DNA of 64,000 nucleotides from Collinsella sp. (GTDB lineage: Bacteria > Actinomycetota > Coriobacteriia > Coriobacteriales > Coriobacteriaceae): assembly GCA_019414025.1 (NCBI GenBank), contig DXMU01000019.1, positions 62,001 through 126,000 on the forward strand. The letters run 5' to 3'. Below are positions 35,467 to 43,073 of this stretch, in pieces. Under the pieces are notes generated by a model. It worked only from the letters and a program-made list of their open reading frames with translations. It did not search any database and had not been told where the DNA came from. The number at the start of each line of letters is the position of its first letter. Positions within the stretch are counted from its first letter, which is position 1. Both the position numbers and the translations under genes were made by a program.

Positions 35467-36363
35467 ATGAAGCTCCAGCAGCTCAGATATGTCGTCAAAG
35501 TTGCCGAATGCGGCAGCATTACCGAGGCCTCGCGCCGGCTCTTTGTGTCGCAGCCTTCGATTACCGCGTCGATTCGCGATCTCGAAAACGAGATGGGTGT
35601 GCACATCTTTGAGCGCACCAACAAGGGCGTCATTGTGTCCGAGGAAGGCGAGACCTTCTTGGGCTATGCGCGCCAGGTGCTCGACCAGGCCGACCTGCTC
35701 GAGGGCAAGTACAAGGGCGCATCCGAGCAGGTGCCGCACTTTAGTGTGAGCTGCCAGCATTATTCCTTTGCCGTCAACGCGTTTGTCGACGTGATCCGCG
35801 AGTTCGATGCCGCGCGCTACGACTTTACCCTGCGCGAGGAACAGACCCACGAGATTATCGAGGATGTCGCGCACATGAAAAGCGAGCTGGGCATCCTATA
35901 TCTGTCCGAGCACAACCGCGAGGTCATCGAGCGCATGCTGGTGGCCAACGAGCTCGTGTTCGAAGGACTCTTCTGCGCCACGCCGCATGTCTTCGTCTGC
36001 GCCGACCATCCGCTGGCGGACCGCTCCAGCGTGACGCTCGAGGATCTGGAAGACTACCCGTTCCTGTCCTACGAGCAGGGCAGCTACAACTCGTTTTACT
36101 ATTCCGAGGAGCTGACCTCGACGTTCGAGCGTCGCAAAAATATCCGCGTGCGCGACCGTGCGACGTTGTTCAATTTGGCCATGGGCCTCAACGGCTACAC
36201 GGTATGCTCGGGCGTGATCAGCCACGAGCTCAACGGCCCCGGCATTATCTCGATTCCGCTCGACGTGGACGAGTACATGGAGATTGGCATCATCACGCGC
36301 AAGAACACGACGCTTACGCGCTACGGTCGGGCCTATATCGACGCGATTCGTCAGCATATCTAG
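35467..36363 (+). CDS. LysR-family regulator, probably of the adjacent methyltransferase
   Basis: The 298-residue protein has an N-terminal helix-turn-helix (GSITEASRRLFVSQPSITASI) and a C-terminal effector domain. AAGGAGACAGCC precedes the ATG. The next gene, a MetE-like methyltransferase, lies 155 bases downstream behind a palindrome, and is the probable target. Its role in sulfur or methionine control is inferred from that neighbour. Confidence 0.9.
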   Translation: MKLQQLRYVVKVAECGSITEASRRLFVSQPSITASIRDLENEMGVHIFERTNKGVIVSEEGETFLGYARQVLDQADLLEGKYKGASEQVPHFSVSCQHYSFAVNAFVDVIREFDAARYDFTLREEQTHEIIEDVAHMKSELGILYLSEHNREVIERMLVANELVFEGLFCATPHVFVCADHPLADRSSVTLEDLEDYPFLSYEQGSYNSFYYSEELTSTFERRKNIRVRDRATLFNLAMGLNGYTVCSGVISHELNGPGIISIPLDVDEYMEIGIITRKNTTLTRYGRAYIDAIRQHI

Positions 36364-36409
36364 GCTGCTGTGCTCCGCACGGTTCAAGTCTCTTTATGAC
36401 AGTCCAGAC

Positions 36410-36432
36410 TGATATAGGAAACATCTATATCA
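36410..36432. promoter_or_regulatory. Candidate operator before the MetE-like gene
   Basis: TGATATAG-N7-CTATATCA is an 8-base perfect dyad in the 155-base gap after the LysR gene. A second perfect palindrome TATGAGCGCTCATA lies at 36465-36478. They are plausible LysR and other regulator sites. Confidence 0.45.
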
Positions 36433-36518
36433 AACTGTTATAAACGTATATTTTACGATGGTCATATGAGCGCTCATACTCTGTCCCAGTAAAGCAACCA
36501 ATGCAAAGGGAGATATCT

Positions 36519-37652
36519 ATGAGCACTTCGATTCAACCGAACGCGCCGTTTCGCGCCGATATCGTCGGCAGCTTTCTTCGTCCGCAGGCTGTAAAGGACG
36601 CCCGTGCCGCCTATGTCGCGGGTAAACTCGACGCTTCCGGCCTTAAGGCCGTCGAGGACGATGCCATTCGCGATTTGGTGGCCAAGCAGAAGGCCGCCGG
36701 CCTGCAGGTGATCACCGATGGCGAGTTCCGCCGCAGCTACTGGCACCTCGATTTTATGTGGGGCCTTAACGGCATTGAGCGCCGCACCTCACGCACGGGT
36801 TATATGTTCCATGATGAGGAGACGACGGCCGACACCGCCGTGGTTACTGGTCCCATTAGCGGCGAGAACCACCCGTTCGTCGAGCATTTTAAGTTCGTCA
36901 AGGCGCTTGAGGGGGAGGGCCAGGTCGCACGCCAGACCATTCCGGCGCCGATCCAGACGTTCTCTGAGGTCACGCTCGATCGCTGCGACGGCCAGCAGGA
37001 GAGCCTGCGCGCTGTCTATAAGACCGATGAGGAACTTGCCGACGCCATTGCGGCCGCTTATCGCACGGTGATCGCCGACCTGTACGCAGCAGGCTGCCGC
37101 AACATCCAATTTGATGACTGCACCTGGGGCATCTATTGCGATACCGACTTTGTGTCCAAGACCGGCATGAGCCCGGTTGACCTGCAAAAGGTGAGCGAGC
37201 TGGGCGTGGCGCTCAACAATGCCGCCATCGCGGGCAAGCCCGACGATCTGGTTATCAACACGCACGTGTGCCGCGGCAACTATCACTCCACGTATGCCTT
37301 CGAGGGTGGTTACGATCCCATTGCGCCGTACCTGTTCGTACATGAGAACGTTGACGCGTTCTACCTTGAGTTCGATACGCCACGCGCCGGTGGCTTTGAG
37401 CCGCTCAAGTACGTTGCTCCCGGCAAGAAGGTCGTGCTGGGTCTGGTGACCACCAAGGCCGCTGAGCTCGAGGACGAGGATGCCATCGTCGAACGTATCC
37501 ACGAGGCCGCAAAGTATGTGCCGCTCGAGAACCTGTACCTGTCGCCCCAGTGCGGCTTTGCCAGCTGCGAGATTGGCAACAAGCTGACCGAGGACGAGCA
37601 GTGGGCAAAGATTGCGCTGGTCAAGCGCATTGCCGAGCGCGTTTGGAAGTAA
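36519..37652 (+). CDS. MetE C-terminal-like (YxjG/YxjH) methyltransferase
   Basis: The 377-residue protein corresponds to the C-terminal catalytic half of cobalamin-independent methionine synthase. It begins RADIVGSFLRP and contains ITDGEFRRSYWHLDF, NTHVCRGNYH (zinc-type His and Cys) and SPQCGFAS (second Cys). YxjG/YxjH proteins lack the N-terminal MetE domain and transfer methyl groups to homocysteine from an uncertain donor. The ATG at 36519 follows AAAGGGAG. Length is typical for the group. Confidence 0.88.
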   Translation: MSTSIQPNAPFRADIVGSFLRPQAVKDARAAYVAGKLDASGLKAVEDDAIRDLVAKQKAAGLQVITDGEFRRSYWHLDFMWGLNGIERRTSRTGYMFHDEETTADTAVVTGPISGENHPFVEHFKFVKALEGEGQVARQTIPAPIQTFSEVTLDRCDGQQESLRAVYKTDEELADAIAAAYRTVIADLYAAGCRNIQFDDCTWGIYCDTDFVSKTGMSPVDLQKVSELGVALNNAAIAGKPDDLVINTHVCRGNYHSTYAFEGGYDPIAPYLFVHENVDAFYLEFDTPRAGGFEPLKYVAPGKKVVLGLVTTKAAELEDEDAIVERIHEAAKYVPLENLYLSPQCGFASCEIGNKLTEDEQWAKIALVKRIAERVWK

Positions 37653-37775
37653 CGCTACCGCTTGCAGGTGACGGCGCGCGCGAGACATGACGTATCACGT
37701 ACAATGGTCCGGATCGTATCGTTCGGGCAGGTTATCCGATATGCCTGATCGCCCTTCCATCATGAAAGGACTTCC

Positions 37776-39110
37776 ATGTCCCAATCCTCGACGCCCGCCG
37801 TCACCGATGCCATCTACGATGCATCATCGCTCGGCCGCCCGCGCATGTTCGTGTTGGGTTTGCAACACATGTTTGCGATGTTCGGAGCCACGGTGCTCGT
37901 GCCCGTGCTCACCGGCCTTTCCGTTTCGGCGACGCTTCTGTTCGCCGGCATCGGCACGCTGCTGTTTCATTTTCTATCGCGTGGTAAGGTGCCCGCGTTT
38001 CTGGGCTCGTCGTTTGCCTTTATCGCGGGTTATGCCGCCATTGCGCCCAACGGCGAGGCTGAGCTTTTGCCCTACGCTTGCCTGGGCGTAGCTTGTGCCG
38101 GCCTGCTCTATCCGGTGCTTGCGGCCCTGTTCCGCGCCTTTGGTGCCAAGCGTGTCATGCGTTTCTTCCCGCCGGTGGTGACCGGCCCCATCGTCATTTC
38201 CATCGGCCTGATCCTAGCGAGCTCTGCCATTGCCAACTGTCAGACCAACTGGCTTGTCGCCGTTATCGCTGTGGCCGTGATCATCATCTGCAACATCTGG
38301 GGCCGCGGCATGGTCAAGATCGTGCCGATTCTGCTGGGCGTGGTGGTGAGCTATGCCGTTGCGGCTGCGTTGGGTGAGGTCGACTTCTCTGGCGTCGCAG
38401 CTGCCCCCTGGGTTGGCTTGCCCGTCGTGTGGGACAACACCGTGTTTGCGCTCTTTGGACCGCAGTTCGATAGCGGTCTTGCCACGACGGCCATCATCAC
38501 CATCATGCCGCTGGCCTTTGCAACTATGATCGAGCATATCGGCGATATCTCCGCCATTGGCTCTACCTGCGAACGCAATTACATTGCCGATCCCGGTCTG
38601 CACCGTACCCTGCTCGGCGATGGCCTGGCGACCATCTTGGCATCGCTTTTTGGCGCCCCCGCCAATACGACGTATGGCGAGAACACCGGCGTGCTTGCCC
38701 TGACGCGCGTGTTCGACCCGCGCGTGATTCGCATTGCCGCCTGCTGCGCCATCGTGCTTTCGTTCTGCCCCAAGTTTGCTGCTGTGATCGCTGCTATGCC
38801 GGCGTGTGTAATCGGCGGCGTGTCGCTCGTGCTCTACGGCATGATCAGTGCCGTGGGCGTTCGCAACCTTATCGAAAACCAGGTCGATTTCCAGAACAAC
38901 CGCAATGTGCTGGTTGCGGCTTTGGTGCTCGTGCTTTCGCTCGGCATTGCCTACAGTACCGCCGGTGCCATCGTGCTGGAGCTGGGCGGCGTGACGATTT
39001 CGCTTTCGGGCCTTGCCGTGGGCTCGCTGGTGGGCATTGTGCTCAACGCCATCCTGCCCGGTAATGACTTTGAGTTCGATACTTCCGAGCTTGAGGAGAC
39101 TGCCGAATAG
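37776..39110 (+). CDS. uraA: Uracil permease (NCS2 family)
   Basis: The 444-residue protein has about fourteen membrane segments. Family motifs include GLQHMFAMFGATVLVP at the start, GSSFAFIAGY (substrate-site region) and GAPANTTYGENTGVLALT near the middle. It takes up uracil by proton symport. The ATG follows AAAGGACTTCC. It is a single gene ended by a strong hairpin. The similar-sized purine permease at 39974-41284 is a different NCS2 branch. Confidence 0.93.
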   Translation: MSQSSTPAVTDAIYDASSLGRPRMFVLGLQHMFAMFGATVLVPVLTGLSVSATLLFAGIGTLLFHFLSRGKVPAFLGSSFAFIAGYAAIAPNGEAELLPYACLGVACAGLLYPVLAALFRAFGAKRVMRFFPPVVTGPIVISIGLILASSAIANCQTNWLVAVIAVAVIIICNIWGRGMVKIVPILLGVVVSYAVAAALGEVDFSGVAAAPWVGLPVVWDNTVFALFGPQFDSGLATTAIITIMPLAFATMIEHIGDISAIGSTCERNYIADPGLHRTLLGDGLATILASLFGAPANTTYGENTGVLALTRVFDPRVIRIAACCAIVLSFCPKFAAVIAAMPACVIGGVSLVLYGMISAVGVRNLIENQVDFQNNRNVLVAALVLVLSLGIAYSTAGAIVLELGGVTISLSGLAVGSLVGIVLNAILPGNDFEFDTSELEETAE

Positions 39111-39130
39111 TAGCTGCGTTCAGCCAAATT

Positions 39131-39173
39131 AAAAATGGCGTCCATGCGTATGTACGCGTGGACGCCATTTTTA
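39131..39173. terminator. Perfect palindromic terminator between uraA and the esterase
   Basis: Arms AAAAATGGCGTCCATGCGTA and TACGCGTGGACGCCATTTTT pair almost perfectly with a TG centre. It serves the convergent genes in both directions and overlaps the esterase stop codon. Confidence 0.9.
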
Positions 39174-39836
39174 ATGCGTCAGTATCCAGTGGATGCCGCG
39201 CGCCATGCGCAGGTCAGTTTGGGTAAAGTGGTTGCCGGGGTTGAGCTCCAGCGTTGTTGGAATGTCATGCTCGATAAACAGCTCTTCCATCGCACGCGTA
39301 TCGTCGAGTACGTGCCGCATCATGCGGTTGGGCGTCTTGGTTTCCTTTTTACCGAGCGACAGATAGGCGGCGTCGGGCGTGGCTGTCATCGTGCGCTCTC
39401 GCGCGTAGTCGATAAAGCCGGGGAACCACAGCGACCCCGATGCACTTGCCGCGCGCTCAAAGACGTCTGTTTGCCAAAGTGCCCACAGGGAAAAAAGACC
39501 CGCCAACGAGTAGCCGGCAATGCCGTGCCAGGTGGGCGGGCAGGGAAGCGATGATTCGGCCTCTGGGATTATCTGATTCAGCAGTTCATCGAGAAACTCA
39601 GACGCCTGTCCGCCAAAGGACTCGGCATCTCGTATAGTTCCCTCACATTCCCAGGGGCTCAGCTCGCGATTCCAATCGAGCCCTCCAATGGCGACAAGGG
39701 TGAATGGCGGGCAGTCGAGCTCTCGGCAGCGCTCGTAGACTTCACTACCGTCGCCCATAACCACGGGGAGGTAGATGACGGGCGCGCCTTCCACACACTC
39801 TGAATAAACGGTTATCTGCTTATGATGCGCTTCCAA
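39171..39836 (-). CDS. Alpha/beta-hydrolase, BesA/Fes-like esterase
   Basis: The protein (about 221 residues) has the nucleophile elbow GYSLAG (Ser near 112) and later LGKKETK and NPGNHFT with the catalytic His. This pattern matches the putative esterase family that includes siderophore esterases. Start uncertain: a TTG at 39836 has GAGAAG upstream, while a GTG at 39884 in frame lacks one. The substrate is unknown and no siderophore genes are nearby. Confidence 0.72.
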   Translation of the reverse strand: MEAHHKQITVYSECVEGAPVIYLPVVMGDGSEVYERCRELDCPPFTLVAIGGLDWNRELSPWECEGTIRDAESFGGQASEFLDELLNQIIPEAESSLPCPPTWHGIAGYSLAGLFSLWALWQTDVFERAASASGSLWFPGFIDYARERTMTATPDAAYLSLGKKETKTPNRMMRHVLDDTRAMEELFIEHDIPTTLELNPGNHFTQTDLRMARGIHWILTH

Positions 39837-39973
39837 GGCAGGCTTCTCTCGGTGTTGTGATATTGACAGCCTCAATTGTCGCACGCTGGCACGGGGGCAG
39901 ACGCTAAAAGAAAGGCGCGGAGCCGCTCGATGCGATTCCGCGCCTTGTTGTTTTGCTTTAGCAGACTATGCCG

Positions 39974-41284
39974 CTACGCTACAAAGAAGTAGACGAGGAA
40001 GGCGAGGGCTGCGATCCACATGAGCGGCTTGATCTTGGAAGCCTCGCCCTTAAAGAGCGCGACGACTACGTAGGCGATAAAGCCCAGACCGATGCCGGCA
40101 GAGATGGAGTAGGTGAAGGGCACGCCGGCGACAATCATGAACGCCGGGAAACCCTGCGACACGTCGGACCAGTCAATCTCGGAGGCCTCGCTCATCATGA
40201 GGTAGCCGACGTAGACCAGAGCACCGCAGGTGGCGGCGCTGGAAACGATGGTGACGATGGGGGAGAAGAACGCGGCGAGAATGAACAGCACGCCGGTGGT
40301 GACGGAGGTGAGGCCCGTGCGGCCACCGTCGGCAGCACCAGAGGTGGACTCGACGAAGGTGGTGATGGAGGAGACGCCCATGAAACCGCCCACAGCAGCG
40401 GCGGCGGAGTCGACGATCAGAATCTCCTTGATATTCTCGACGTTGCCGTCGTCGGTGAGGAACTCGCCCTGCTTGGCCACGGCCATCGCGGTGCCCATGG
40501 TGTCGAAGAAGTCACTCATGAGCAGCGAGAACGAGATGACGAGGAGCGCGGGGTCGGTAAGGACCTTGACGATGGCGGGCACGCCGCCGGCGTCGGCGAT
40601 GGGGCCACCGATGCTCGAGAAGTCGAGCGGGGCGATGATACCGGTCGGAGCCTGGGTCACACCTAGGGGGATACCGGCGATGACGGCGACGACGATGCCG
40701 ATGAGCAGCGAGCCGGGGACGTTGCGGCAGGCGAGGGCGACCGTCACCAGGATGGAGATGATGCCGACGATGAAGGTGGGGGAGGTGATGTCGCCCAGAC
40801 CGACGAGTGTACCGGCGCCAGCGGTGATAATGCCGGCATCGCACAGGCCAATCATGGCGATGAACAGGCCCAGACCCACCGAGATGGCGTGACGCAGGAC
40901 AACCGGGATGGCGTCCATGATGGCCTCGCGCAGGCCACAAAGCACGAGCAGCAAGATGACGACGCCCTCAAGGAAGATGACGCTCATGGCCACGTGCCAG
41001 TCACCGCCGCAGACGGTGGTGGTGATTCCGGCGATCATCGCGTTGACGCCTAAGCCCGACGCGCAGGCGAGCGGGCGGTTGGCGAAGATGCCCATGCAGA
41101 TGGTCATGATGCCGGCGCCCAGGCAGGTGGCGCAGGCGAGCGCTCCCGCATCGATGCCGGCGCCCGAGAGCACCGCAGGGTTGACGGCGATGATGTAGGC
41201 CATCGCCAGGAATGTTGTCAGTCCAGCGCGAAGTTCGGTCCCGATTGTGGACTTGCGCTCACTGACGTGAAAAAGTTCATCCAT
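39974..41284 (-). CDS. Purine (adenine/guanine/hypoxanthine) permease, AzgA type
   Basis: The 436-residue protein has about thirteen membrane segments and the AzgA hallmark LTTFLAMAYIIAVNPAVLS near the start, CASGLGVNAMIAGITT, and MSDFFDTMGTAMAV in the later half. It imports purine bases. The ATG at 41284 follows AAGGAAAGGG; an in-frame upstream start at 41329 is not favoured. No purine riboswitch is recognisable in the leader. Confidence 0.9.
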   Translation of the reverse strand: MDELFHVSERKSTIGTELRAGLTTFLAMAYIIAVNPAVLSGAGIDAGALACATCLGAGIMTICMGIFANRPLACASGLGVNAMIAGITTTVCGGDWHVAMSVIFLEGVVILLLVLCGLREAIMDAIPVVLRHAISVGLGLFIAMIGLCDAGIITAGAGTLVGLGDITSPTFIVGIISILVTVALACRNVPGSLLIGIVVAVIAGIPLGVTQAPTGIIAPLDFSSIGGPIADAGGVPAIVKVLTDPALLVISFSLLMSDFFDTMGTAMAVAKQGEFLTDDGNVENIKEILIVDSAAAAVGGFMGVSSITTFVESTSGAADGGRTGLTSVTTGVLFILAAFFSPIVTIVSSAATCGALVYVGYLMMSEASEIDWSDVSQGFPAFMIVAGVPFTYSISAGIGLGFIAYVVVALFKGEASKIKPLMWIAALAFLVYFFVA

Positions 41285-41477
41285 GCATACCCTTTCCTTG
41301 TTCGGCCCCGAGTTTAGGCCGATCGACACGAACTCAACTACTATATCGCCTTTGAAAGGTTGATGTTCCTTGCATGTTGATGTTCGGCGCTTTGTAGCAG
41401 ACGGACGGTATTATTCGCATGAAAATGTGTGGGTACCGTATACTTAAGCAGTTACAACGACCCCTATGGAGGAACGT

Positions 41478-41897
41478 ATGATTAAAGAGCTCTGCCACGA
41501 CGAGGCTATTCTGTCCCAGCGTTGCGAGGTTGCGACCGTCGAGGACGAGTCGGTGGCACAGGACCTGATCGATACCATCAAGTCGCTCGACGATGCCGGC
41601 TGCCTTGCCGCCAACCAGATCGGCGTCACCAAGAAGGTCTGCGTCTATCTGGACGACGCCGGCGAGCCCCATGTGCTCTACAACCCCCGTCTGGTGTTTG
41701 GCCTGGGTGCCAGCAAGATGGAGGAGAGCTGCCTGACGCACGAGGAGGTCACCAAGTCCACGCGCTATATCAAGTGCAAGGTTGCCTTTGACCAGATCGT
41801 CGACGGCAAGATGAAGGAGTGCCGCCGCGACTACGCGGGCTTTGAGGCGCAGATGATCCAGCATATGATCGACCACTGCCAAGGTAAACTTGTCTAG
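41478..41897 (+). CDS. Degenerate peptide deformylase-like protein (HExxH lost)
   Basis: The 139-residue protein has the deformylase fold: motif I as GCLAANQIGV, motif II as ESCLT (normally EGCLS), motif III as HMIDH at 129-133 (normally HEIDH). The catalytic Glu is Met130, so deformylase activity is unlikely, although the metal-binding Cys85, His129 and His133 are kept. The ATG at 41478 follows GGAGG. A canonical deformylase is at 49109-49519, so essential function is covered. It may bind ligands or peptides, or act on something else. Confidence 0.85.
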   Translation: MIKELCHDEAILSQRCEVATVEDESVAQDLIDTIKSLDDAGCLAANQIGVTKKVCVYLDDAGEPHVLYNPRLVFGLGASKMEESCLTHEEVTKSTRYIKCKVAFDQIVDGKMKECRRDYAGFEAQMIQHMIDHCQGKLV

Positions 41898-41930
41898 GGT
41901 GACTACAGCACCGCACTTCGTCTCTTTTGG

Positions 41931-41966
41931 CCCGGGCATGACATTGTTGTCATGTCCGGGCTTTTG
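41931..41966 (+). terminator. Intrinsic terminator
   Basis: CCCGGGCATGACA and TGTCATGTCCGGG pair with a short centre; followed by CTTTTGTGTTT. It ends the deformylase-like transcript. Confidence 0.85.
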
Positions 41967-42028
41967 TGTTTAGCGCCTTTTTGTTTGGAGACAATGAAAT
42001 TAGCAAGAACGTAAAGCTAGGAGGCACT

Positions 42029-42994
42029 ATGTGTACGAGTATTCGATTTACCGATAATTCTGGCCACATGTATCTGGGCCGCAATCTCGACTGGAGCTTT
42101 GACTACGGCCAACAGGTTCGCGTGATGCCGCGCGGGTTTCACATTCCGTATTCGTTTATCGACGACGCGACAGCGGCGCACGCGGTGATCGGTATGTGCA
42201 TCGATTACAGGAACTACCCTATGTTCTTCGATTGCGGCAACGATGCGGGCCTCGCCGTGGCGGGTCTCAATTTCCCGGGTTATGCCGAGTATGCCGAGGG
42301 CCCTGTCGACGGCAAGACCAATATCGCGGCCTATGAGTTTCCCCTGTGGGTGGCAGCGACGTTCTCGACGGTCGATGAGGTCGAGGCCGCGCTGTGCGAC
42401 ACGGTGATTGTCGCCAAATCTGCCGGAGAGGGGCTGGGCGTGTCACTGCTCCATTGGATTATCGGCGACAGCCAGCGCAGCATCGTGGTCGAGATGATGG
42501 CTGACGGCCTGCATGTATACGACGATCCGGTCGACACCCTTGCCAATCAGCCGACCTTCCCGTGGCATATGGAAAACCTACGCACCTATATCACCGCCAC
42601 AAGCGATTTTCCGCAGACGGCGACATGGCGTGGCGCCGAGCTCAAGCCCTATGGAGCCGGTGCCGGCATGCGCGGCATTCCGGGCGATTGCTATTCGCCG
42701 AGCCGTTTTGTAAAGGCGGCGTACCTCAATGCCAATTACCCGCAAAAGGAGAGCGAGACCGAAAACGTCGTTCGCATGTTCCGCTCGCTCGAGGGCGTGG
42801 TGATGATCGAGGGAGCGTCCAGGATGGGCGATGGCAAGTTCGAGAAGACTATCTACACCGGATGCTTTAGCGCGCGCACGGGCAATTATTACTACGCGAT
42901 GTATGGGGATCCGTCGATTCGCTACGTGAGCCTGATGGATGCCGAGGGCGCGAGCCCCGATAGGCTCGTGGTTCCCGAGCCGCGTCGTTCGTAG
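42029..42994 (+). CDS. Choloylglycine hydrolase (bile salt hydrolase-like)
   Basis: The 321-residue Ntn-hydrolase starts MCTSIRF, so Cys2 becomes the N-terminal nucleophile after Met removal. Other expected residues are present: Arg18 and Asp21 in LGRNLDW, Asn81 in GLNFPG, Asn in LANQPTF, and Arg in SPSRFVKAAY. It should cleave amide bonds of conjugated bile acids, or penicillin V, which share the fold. AGGAGG precedes the ATG. It is a single gene between two terminators. No signal peptide is seen, so it acts in the cytosol. Confidence 0.9.
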   Translation: MCTSIRFTDNSGHMYLGRNLDWSFDYGQQVRVMPRGFHIPYSFIDDATAAHAVIGMCIDYRNYPMFFDCGNDAGLAVAGLNFPGYAEYAEGPVDGKTNIAAYEFPLWVAATFSTVDEVEAALCDTVIVAKSAGEGLGVSLLHWIIGDSQRSIVVEMMADGLHVYDDPVDTLANQPTFPWHMENLRTYITATSDFPQTATWRGAELKPYGAGAGMRGIPGDCYSPSRFVKAAYLNANYPQKESETENVVRMFRSLEGVVMIEGASRMGDGKFEKTIYTGCFSARTGNYYYAMYGDPSIRYVSLMDAEGASPDRLVVPEPRRS

Positions 42995-43018
42995 CCGATA
43001 GCTTTACCGCAATGCAAA

Positions 43019-43052
43019 GCGGCCCTGCATCTCCCGTGAGGTGCAGGGCCGC
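43019..43052. terminator. Hairpin terminator between the hydrolase and kup
   Basis: Arms GCGGCCCTGCA and TGCAGGGCCGC. It ends both convergent transcripts, though it has only a weak T-run. Confidence 0.75.
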
Positions 43053-43073
43053 TGTCGTTGATTTGTGACGTCG

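Noticed and set aside
41285..41477. A purine riboswitch before the purine permease
   Set aside because: None of the conserved purine aptamer loops could be found on the minus strand.
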